The notes below the pieces were generated by a model that saw only the letters and a list, made by a program, of their open reading frames with translations, searched no databases and was not told the origin of the DNA. A DNA stretch of 50,757 bases from Cyanobacteriota bacterium. GTDB lineage: Bacteria > Cyanobacteriota > Cyanobacteriia > PCC-6307 > Cyanobiaceae. Both the position numbers and the translations under genes were made by a program. Where the stretch lies: the NCBI GenBank assembly GCA_026389285.1, contig JAPLID010000112.1, positions 1,645 through 52,401 of the forward strand, written 5' to 3'. Positions 45,485 to 50,757 of the stretch are shown in pieces (the stretch's first letter is position 1; every line of letters starts with the position of its first letter).

Positions 45485-46348
45485 GTGACACCTCGCCAAG
45501 ACCTGCTGCCTGCGGATCAGCTGCCCTACATACTCTGTGACCGGCATCAGCTCAACTGGCGCCCTGAGCATTCTTTCAAGGTTGAGATCGGAACTGGTCT
45601 GCTCACTTCTCGCTACGTGCTCGGCATCGACAGGGAATCGATCGCACCGCACACCTGGAATGCCCTGTTGCACGACCTGCAGCTTCCCGAGCACCATCCC
45701 GGCCTGATGGCCACGCTGGCAGCAAACTTCCAGCAGGCGTCTACGGTTTATCTGGGCTTCGAGCAGCGGCAGAACGGCGGCAACCTAAGGCTCTACTTCG
45801 AGTACTGGGATGAGGTGGTAAGGCGCCTGCGCAAGACTCCTGCGGCCGATATCCAGGACTGGCAGGGCAGCGAGCCACCCCTTTGGCCCATGGGGGTGGG
45901 CTACAAATGGCCCGCTGTCGACATCCATCGTCTGTGCATCACCCGCTACGGCGTGCGCCCGTTGCTGGAGCCCCTGCAGATCCTGGAACGGGCCCGACAG
46001 CTGCTCGTCGGCCAGCATTTGACTGGTGGCGATGCTGTAGCAGGAACCGTTCTGGCTCTGATGAAGTACATCCTGGCCAGCAAGACCACAATTTCTCCGG
46101 TGTTTCTGGAAGTCGACGAACCAGGCAGCCCACGCCGTTCCTTTGATCTCTGTGTGCACCGCTATCGGTTGAGGCTGGTCGATGTGGCAAACCTGCTACA
46201 GCAAATGCTGCGGTCATGCTTAGGGCCATCCGTAAGCCTGCAGGATGCCCTCGGGGGACATTCGCCCCAGTCGTGGCTCTCCCACCTATCAGCAGGGATC
46301 TCGCGTCAGGGCCTCCCCTATGCCTGCATTTATTACGAGCCTGCATAG
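45485..46348 (+). CDS. Conserved-looking protein of unknown function downstream of giant adhesin
   Basis: From GTG at 45485 the product has 287 residues; earlier starts (GTG 45380, ATG 45389) would add an implausible Cys/Pro-rich leader that overlaps the tail frame of the adhesin. No signal peptide or membrane segment is visible. Recognisable blocks are TVYLGFEQRQNGGNLRLYFEYW, MGVGYKWPAVDIHRLCITRYG and SFDLCVHRYRLRLVDVANLL, which suggest an alpha/beta fold, but I cannot place the family. It is co-oriented with the adhesin and begins 40 bp past its probable end, so it may be co-transcribed. It might serve maturation or regulation of the giant protein, which is speculation. Confidence 0.7.
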   Translation: MTPRQDLLPADQLPYILCDRHQLNWRPEHSFKVEIGTGLLTSRYVLGIDRESIAPHTWNALLHDLQLPEHHPGLMATLAANFQQASTVYLGFEQRQNGGNLRLYFEYWDEVVRRLRKTPAADIQDWQGSEPPLWPMGVGYKWPAVDIHRLCITRYGVRPLLEPLQILERARQLLVGQHLTGGDAVAGTVLALMKYILASKTTISPVFLEVDEPGSPRRSFDLCVHRYRLRLVDVANLLQQMLRSCLGPSVSLQDALGGHSPQSWLSHLSAGISRQGLPYACIYYEPA

Positions 46349-46490
46349 AGCAACCCGTATCGATCGCTGGGGCTCATTAACGCCTCCGCCCGCGGCGATC
46401 TGGGCCGACCCCCAGGCCACCAGCGGCTGGCGCTGCGATGACCCCTTAGTCACCACCTTCGAGGGGATCAGCCGGCTGCCGGCCTGCTGA

Positions 46491-47170
46491 TACACCTCCG
46501 ATGACTCGGCCTACCGCTTCGTGGGGGTGCGCAAGGGGATGGTGGACGCCATGGGCAACAGCCAGGCCGGCCCCGTCGTGCTGGGCCCCAACACCTGCAT
46601 GGATCTGCCCTCGGACGCTTCCTTCGAGTTCGTCGAGATCCGGGCCCGCTCCCTGGCGGAGCACCGGGCCTGGCTCCAGATCCTCGATGACACCATGCGC
46701 CGCGATGCCCTGATCCCCAGCCAGAACCGCGGCGCTGCCCGCACCGAGATGGAGATCAGCCTCACCGCCAGTCAGAGCTATGCCCTGCTGCAGGCGATGG
46801 CGATCCAGAAGGCGTCACTGTTCTCCACGCTCCTCCAGCACTGGACAGCCCTGACCGGTGAGCCCCTCACGCCCGGCGCCGGTCTGCAGGTGACGGTGAG
46901 CCCGCTCACCCCGCCAATCCAACCCCAGCCCCAGGTGAAGGAATGGATCGAGCTGTTCGACAAGGGCGTGATCAGTCGGGAGGAGCTGCGCCATCAACGA
47001 CGCCATGGCGGATCTCGAGCAGCTCTACCCCGATGCCATCCCCACCGCCCGGCGGGAGCTGGATGCCAGCAGCGCCATTGATGCAGAACTGTCGGGGCTG
47101 GGCCCGGAGCAACTGCAGGCCCCGATCGAGACCTACCGCAAGGCCGTGGCCAGTTCGCGGCCTTCTCGGT
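46491..47170 (+). pseudogene. Phage portal-like (DUF4055-type) gene remnant
   Basis: After a TGA at 46488-46490 the frame reads SDDSAYRFVGVRKGMVDAM, VVLGPNTCMDLPSDASFEFV, EIRARSLAEHRAWLQILDD and MEISLTASQSYALLQAMAIQ, ending with KEWIELFDKGVISREELR. This matches the C-terminal part of DUF4055-type phage portal proteins. At 46991-46992 the frame shifts, and the continuation INDAMADLEQLYPDAIPTA is in the next frame to about 47150. The N-terminal two-thirds are missing, so it cannot form a functional portal. Confidence 0.65.
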
Positions 47171-47213
47171 CACCGAGTTCGGTGGCCTCTATGGCGCCGG
47201 CGGCATCGGCTCG

Positions 47214-47645
47214 TTGACACAGCCGCTGCGGGGGGAACGTGTTCAGTCCGCGCTCAAGCCCAACCAAGTGGTGGTCGTCGCCAGCGGCGAGAGCCTCAAC
47301 GTGCTCGCCGACCGCCACCTCACCACCGTCACCACCCTGCGCAGCCTCAACCCCACCCTCACCGGCCGGCCCTCCGACCCGCTGCCGGTGGGCAGCTGGT
47401 TGTTCATCCCCAAGCGCCGCGCGGCCGCCAACGCCAACACCAGTACCAGTACCACCAGCCTGCCGGCTGGCTTCTATACCCCCGAAACCCTGGCTGCCTA
47501 TCTGGAGGTCTCCACCGCCAAGATCTACAGCTGGAACTCCAGCGGCTACGGGCCTCCCTTCGTGAAGCTGGGCAACCTCATCCGCTACACCTACGAGGAC
47601 GTGGAGATCTGGCTGGCCAGGCAGCTGGAGCTCTCGCGGGGGTGA
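47214..47645 (+). CDS. LysM-like plus excisionase-type HTH fusion protein
   Basis: The 143-residue frame has two modules. Residues ~18-66 resemble a LysM domain: VVVASGESLNVLADRHLTTV, LRSLNPTLTG and LPVGSWLFIPKRR. Residues ~85-140 resemble an HTH_17/excisionase-type DNA-binding domain: FYTPETLAAYLEVSTAKIYS and FVKLGNLIRYTYEDVEIWLA. They are joined by an Asn/Thr/Ser linker. The start is uncertain: TTG at 47214 is the nominal one, but the frame stays open upstream (QFAAFSVTEFGGLYGAGGIG), which looks phage-tail-like and may be a further fragment of the decayed upstream region. LysM modules bind peptidoglycan or, in phage tails, act at the tail tip, so pairing with a DNA-binding module is odd and may reflect fusion by decay. 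Confidence 0.55.
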   Translation: MTQPLRGERVQSALKPNQVVVVASGESLNVLADRHLTTVTTLRSLNPTLTGRPSDPLPVGSWLFIPKRRAAANANTSTSTTSLPAGFYTPETLAAYLEVSTAKIYSWNSSGYGPPFVKLGNLIRYTYEDVEIWLARQLELSRG

Positions 47646-47708
47646 GCAAGCCCGCCCATTAGGCAGATCTATTCAGCTCTTCTGATTTGGTCGGATCTCG
47701 ACCCAGGG

Positions 47709-48023
47709 CTATCCCTCACGCAGGTGGTCGATCGCCCTCAGCGGGGTGGTGGCGAGAACCTCCTGCAGGGCAGTGTTGCTGCAGTTCCCCAGGCGCAGCC
47801 AGATCACCTGTGGCGGAGGGCCCTGTTCATCCAGAAGGCGGATGAAGTCCCGATCCTTGGTCATCACCACAACTCCTGCCTCTCGTGCGGCACGAAAGAT
47901 CGCCGCGTCGCTGGCATCGCGCAGTCCGACATCTCGGACAGCAAATGCCTGGATGCCCCACTCCTGCGCATCGATCCAGCCCGCTAGCAGCGGCGGAAGC
48001 TGGGCATCCAGCCAGAGCTTCAT
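47709..48023 (-). CDS. DUF5615-family PIN-like toxin
   Basis: The 104-residue protein begins MKLWLDAQLPPLLAGWI, with the first conserved Asp, then AVRDVGLRDASDAAIFRAA, VVMTKDRDFIRLLDEQG and PPQVIWLRLGNCSN. This is the full pattern of DUF5615 (Mut7-C-like/PIN) toxins, with acidic residues at the expected metal-binding positions. Such proteins are predicted ribonucleases held in check by a DUF433 antitoxin. Its ATG overlaps the stop of that antitoxin gene by 4 bases, so the two are translated together. The pair lies on the opposite strand to the surrounding phage genes. Confidence 0.9.
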   Translation of the reverse strand: MKLWLDAQLPPLLAGWIDAQEWGIQAFAVRDVGLRDASDAAIFRAAREAGVVVMTKDRDFIRLLDEQGPPPQVIWLRLGNCSNTALQEVLATTPLRAIDHLREG

Positions 48024-48235
48024 CCCACCAGAACGGGATGGTCGATCTCACGGGCTGCATAGGCCAGGGCTGCTTTTAGATCCTCGGCTGCCAGATCCGG
48101 GAAATCGGCCAGGATCTGCTCGCTGCTCTGCCCGGCGGCATAGAGCTCAAGGATGTCCTGCACGCGGATCCTCATGCCACGGATACAGGGCCTGCCCCCG
48201 CACTGGTCGGGATTGTGGGTGATGCAGCTGCTCAT
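48020..48235 (-). CDS. DUF433-family antitoxin
   Basis: The 71-residue protein has the standard DUF433 layout: ITHNPDQCGGRPCIRGMRIR, then VQDILELYAAGQSSEQILAD, FPDLAAEDLKAALAYAAREI. It carries a winged-helix-like DNA-binding fold in known members and is the usual partner of DUF5615 toxins, likely repressing the operon. It precedes the toxin gene with an ATGA overlap, the typical order. No strong ribosome-binding site is visible before its ATG. Confidence 0.92.
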   Translation of the reverse strand: MSSCITHNPDQCGGRPCIRGMRIRVQDILELYAAGQSSEQILADFPDLAAEDLKAALAYAAREIDHPVLVG

Positions 48236-48244
48236 GCTTCAAGG

Positions 48245-48517
48245 CTAAGCGCCTCTGCCCGGTGGGTCGCCATCCGGATCTGCAACGGCCATGAGCAACC
48301 CCGGCCGGCGGGCCGTGTCGATCAGCAGGTTCTGCAGCAACTCCCGAGTGCTCACCAGCAGATGCGCCAGCAGCGCCGCTGTGACCTTGGGCTCCGCGAC
48401 CCGATCCCCCCGGCAGTCAGCCAGGGCGGCTCGTAGCTCACCGGCCTCGCGGCTGATGTTGGCAGCCATCGCCTCGGTGTTTTCGCGCTGCATCGAACCG
48501 GGACTGGGCCTGTCCAT
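48245..48517 (-). CDS. Possible small helical protein upstream of the toxin-antitoxin pair
   Basis: A 90-residue frame from ATG at 48517 (or ATG at 48493) ends 10 bp before the antitoxin start. It contains a long amphipathic helix (VTAALLAHLLVSTRELLQNL) and a Pro/Gly/Asp-rich tail. A weak GTGGGG precedes the ATG. I do not recognise it. The frame extends as a longer shadow across the next gene, so coding status is unsure. Confidence 0.3.
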   Translation of the reverse strand: MDRPSPGSMQRENTEAMAANISREAGELRAALADCRGDRVAEPKVTAALLAHLLVSTRELLQNLLIDTARRPGLLMAVADPDGDPPGRGA

Positions 48518-48643
48518 CGCCCCACTCTGCTGGCAGCGCCCGCCAATTGGCTGACCAGGCAATAGCTGGGGAGCACAGCGTCGCACCGAAAGATGCGCCA
48601 GCAAATCCTCTGGGGTGCTCCTCCACGACAGCCGCGATGGGTC

Positions 48644-49447
48644 ATGGCCACTGCCACTGCTTCTTCCACCTCCAGCCCCGTCTCCGCAACTAGCGGCCAG
48701 GGCTCTGACGACAATTACGCCTTTGAGGCCGCTGCTGATGGTGGTGCTGATCCCCAGGGGGGCGACAACCTCCCCGGTGATCCGCTCAAGGCCGAACGCC
48801 GCAAGAACAACCAGCTGAAAAAGGAGATCCGCACCCTCCGCCAGCAGCTGAACCGCTTCTCCGAGATCAATCCCGAGGAATACTCCCGCCTCCAAGAAGC
48901 CGAACGCCAGAAGCAAGTCCTCGAGGAGCGCATGGAGCTGCGCGAACGCCAGATGGAGGAGGCCTCCGCCCAGAAGGTGGCCGCCGTCGCCTCCGAGCGC
49001 GATGAGGCCAAACAGCAGGTGCTCCAGCTCCGCAAGGACCGCCTGCTGGAGCGCGCCTTCTCCCAGGCTGAGGGCCGCAATGGTGGCGATCGGCGCAGCA
49101 CGTTCTTCGACATCTTCAAGGGGCAGCTTGGCGCCTGCTTCCGCCTTGGCACTGACAAGGAGGGCAAGGACGTGCTCGAACCCCTCGATGGCCAAGGCAA
49201 ACCCCTTCTTGGTGACGACGGCCGGCCGCTAACCACCGCCGATTTCCTCGATGAGATGCGCGTCCATCCCGTCTACGGCTTCATCTTCCAGCAGCGGGGC
49301 CCAGCAGGGATGCAGGCCGCCGGCGCCATGACGGCCTCCGGCATCGCCAGCAACGGCGAACCGCTCAACCCCCAGGCGATGTCGGCCTCCGAGCTCTACC
49401 GCGCCTCCTTCGCGGTCAACGGCCGCACCCCCTCCCGCCGGGCTTGA
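48644..49447 (+). CDS. Phage scaffold-like / head-assembly-type protein
   Basis: From ATG at 48644 the product has 267 residues; ATG at 48593 would add 17. An acidic, Ser/Thr-rich N terminus (~1-45) leads to a long coiled coil at ~50-140 (LKAERRKNNQLKKEIRTLRQ, LQEAERQKQVLEERMELRER, ASERDEAKQQVLQLRKDRLL) and a globular C-terminal half with FFDIFKGQLGACFRLG and ADFLDEMRVHPVYGFIFQQR. Long coiled coil plus C-terminal module is the layout of phage scaffolding proteins, and its position before two further small phage-like genes agrees. The family is not recognised with certainty. Confidence 0.65.
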   Translation: MATATASSTSSPVSATSGQGSDDNYAFEAAADGGADPQGGDNLPGDPLKAERRKNNQLKKEIRTLRQQLNRFSEINPEEYSRLQEAERQKQVLEERMELRERQMEEASAQKVAAVASERDEAKQQVLQLRKDRLLERAFSQAEGRNGGDRRSTFFDIFKGQLGACFRLGTDKEGKDVLEPLDGQGKPLLGDDGRPLTTADFLDEMRVHPVYGFIFQQRGPAGMQAAGAMTASGIASNGEPLNPQAMSASELYRASFAVNGRTPSRRA

Positions 49448-49481
49448 ACGTCCGGCCACCTGCATAACCCCGAGGTGTCCC

Positions 49482-49982
49482 GTGACCCTCCGACTCCTGC
49501 ACCTGTTCTTCTCACCCTTCAAAGCCATGAATGCTTTGCTCGATCGCATCGTCGGCGTGATCGCCGGCTTCCAGTCCCGCGAGGCCAGCCTCCGTCAGCA
49601 ACTGGCCGAGGCCCTGGCTGATGACGCGGCCGATGACGCCGCCATTGCATCCGCCCAGCGCGATGCCCTCGCTGCCATGGAGCGGGCTGCCACTGCCGAG
49701 GCGCTGATGGCCCAGCTGCAGGCCAGTGCCCGGGATGCAGACACCCAGCTGCAGGCCATCGGTGCCTACATCGATCAGTTCGTGCCGGCCCTCACCGAGC
49801 AGCCCGAGAGCACTGCTCTCCCTGGTGGCGACACCGCAGCGGAACCTGCTGAACCGGTGGTTGTCGCCGGCGACAGCGACGGCGCCGATGAACCGGAGGC
49901 CAGCGCTGCCGATCCTGCTTCTGGTCTGGGCGCTGCTGACCCCGAGACCAGCACCAGCTCCGATCAGCCCACTTTGGCCTGA
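49482..49982 (+). CDS. Small coiled-coil phage-region protein
   Basis: The GTG at 49482 is preceded by GAGGTG at a good spacing, so it is preferred over ATG at 49527; the product is then 166 residues. Residues ~35-95 form an Ala-rich coiled coil (REASLRQQLAEALADDAADD, AQRDALAAMERAATAEALM), and the rest is an acidic Ala/Pro/Ser-rich, disordered-looking tail. It lies 34 bp after the scaffold-like gene and 5 bp before the next gene, hence a likely operon. No family was recognised. Confidence 0.65.
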   Translation: MTLRLLHLFFSPFKAMNALLDRIVGVIAGFQSREASLRQQLAEALADDAADDAAIASAQRDALAAMERAATAEALMAQLQASARDADTQLQAIGAYIDQFVPALTEQPESTALPGGDTAAEPAEPVVVAGDSDGADEPEASAADPASGLGAADPETSTSSDQPTLA

Positions 49983-49987
49983 TCACC

Positions 49988-50344
49988 ATGCCGCGTCGGG
50001 GCAAGGACTACTACCGCGGCATCTCCTTCCAGCCGCCGGCTCCTGTCGCTGCTGCTGCCCGTCGCGCCCTCGAACGACGGGCTCAGCACCCACCGTCCAA
50101 CCGCGGCATGACACCGGTGGGCCTGGCCCGGGCCCGGCAGCTTGCCAACCGCCAGGAGCTCTCGCCCACCACCATCGATCGGATGGTGAGCTACTTCGCT
50201 CGCCACGAAATCGACAAGCAGGGCTCCAGCTGGGGCACCTACGGCAAAGGCCGTCAGGCCTGGGATGGCTGGGGCGGTGACGCCGGCCTGCGCTGGGCCC
50301 TGTCGATCGCCCGCCGCATGGATGCTGCCGAGCGTCGAGCCTGA
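49988..50344 (+). CDS. Phage-associated conserved protein
   Basis: The 118-residue protein starts MPRRGKDYYRGISFQPPAP and has GMTPVGLARARQLANRQELS, TTIDRMVSYFARHEIDKQGS and RQAWDGWGGDAGLRWALSIA. This pattern (VSYFARHE.DK....W, WGGDAG..WA) is a widespread conserved module of phage head-gene clusters, though its role is not known to me. It begins 5 bp after the preceding gene, so the two are probably translationally coupled. Confidence 0.75.
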   Translation: MPRRGKDYYRGISFQPPAPVAAAARRALERRAQHPPSNRGMTPVGLARARQLANRQELSPTTIDRMVSYFARHEIDKQGSSWGTYGKGRQAWDGWGGDAGLRWALSIARRMDAAERRA

Positions 50345-50757
50345 TCGACAGCCGACACGGACACCGCCACATCAACGCAAGCAGATGACCACTGACTTCG
50401 CCCACGACACCGAAATTCAGCAGCAGCGCAACAACCATCCCTCAAAAAGGGGAGAAAACAACGCAGAAAAAATTGAAAATTCTCCTCGTAATTTGACTTT
50501 CAAAATCAACTCTCCATAACTCCTCGCAAGCCCTTGTAGAAGCGCGTAGAAGAATCGAAACCGGAGGGGTATTCCCCTGTTTCTGGAAACGGCTGCAATG
50601 CCGCTTGGAAAATTTCTCGTACCCGTTCAGGGGCCGTAACGCAGCAGCGCAGCATTCCACCCCTGATTGTTAATCAACGAGCGACCACAGACACCACGAT
50701 CGTTAACAACCGGCTCAGGGATCTGGCAGTAGTGAGGGCATCACACCACCGCGGTGA
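50345..50757. other. AT-richer region without a convincing gene
   Basis: A 44-codon frame from ATG 50385 to 50519 is possible but unsupported. The stretch 50400-50520 is clearly AT-richer than its surroundings. Direct copies of GTAGAAG lie at 50536-50542 and 50546-50552, and TTGTTAA/TTAACAA arms at 50667-50673 and 50703-50709. No tRNA or attachment core was recognised. Confidence 0.5.
50557..50583. terminator. Hairpin, possible transcription terminator or structured leader
   Basis: GAAAC, a 3-base bulge CGG, AGGGG, loop TATT, then CCCCT and GTTTC give a ten-pair stem with a bulge. No T-run follows, so a simple intrinsic terminator is doubtful. It lies about 210 bp past the last phage-like gene. 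Confidence 0.3.

Noticed and set aside
48245..49195. 316-residue minus-strand frame over the scaffold-like gene
   Set aside because: The plus-strand frame there has a clear coiled coil and head-assembly layout; only the last 90 codons before 48245 are kept as a possible small gene.
50385..50519. 44-residue frame MTTDFAHDTEIQ...
   Set aside because: No ribosome-binding site and no domain; AT-rich composition differs from the genes, so it is treated as non-coding.
1..50757. CRISPR arrays, tRNA or rRNA genes
   Set aside because: No regularly spaced repeat-spacer arrangement, cloverleaf-like block or rRNA signature was seen by eye; a dedicated scan was not possible.

Overview
The window looks like a high-GC picocyanobacterium (Synechococcus/Cyanobium type). 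The main reasons are a 35-kb giant cell-surface gene that opens with a DUF4347 domain, a style typical of cyanobacteria, next to housekeeping genes of cyanobacterial character (fabI, a photolyase-family gene, a DegT-type aminotransferase). No rRNA, tRNA or CRISPR array was recognised. This assignment is an inference from gene content.

Layout. (1) 1-5089 is ordinary chromosome: a DegT/DnrJ-type aminotransferase (cut by the window edge), a thioredoxin-like protein, a putative lipoprotein, a photolyase-family protein whose two domains are in the reverse of the usual order, and fabI. Two short tandem-repeat tracts (17 bp and 13 bp) lie between the first two genes. (2) 5090-6030 is a small graveyard: a frameshifted VapC (PIN) remnant and two IS3-type transposase remnants. 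(3) 6031-10454 holds, on the minus strand, a LuxR-type regulator with a receiver that lacks the phospho-acceptor Asp, then a 1043-residue GH18 chitinase with two cellulose/chitin-binding-like modules. A perfect 20-bp dyad lies between them, and a set of TTGCGC motifs lies upstream of the regulator. (4) 10455-45383 is one continuous plus-strand reading frame of 11,643 codons broken only by a single TAA at 18258-18260. It encodes a giant exported adhesin: DUF4347 head, long beta-strand (solenoid) repeats, a lectin cassette (LamG-like, bulb-lectin-like, Asp-box propeller-like), RTX-like and DUF4114-like segments, and two tandem domains resembling family-3 amino-acid-binding proteins at the C terminus. 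A +1 frame at the very end encodes an EF-hand-like tail, so the true stop may be at 45444. (5) 45485-46348 is an unrecognised protein. (6) 46491-50757 is a decayed phage region: a broken portal-like gene, a LysM-HTH fusion, a DUF433/DUF5615 toxin-antitoxin pair on the opposite strand, then three apparently intact small phage head-type genes and an AT-richer untranslated end.

How the genes may work together (inference): the LuxR regulator, the carbohydrate-binding chitinase and the lectin-bearing giant adhesin form a divergent block that would suit attachment to, and digestion of, chitin-like particles. Chitin use by picocyanobacteria is known. The substrate-binding-like tail of the giant protein is the most unusual part. 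Whether the giant gene is still functional depends on the single TAA, which must be checked against raw reads.
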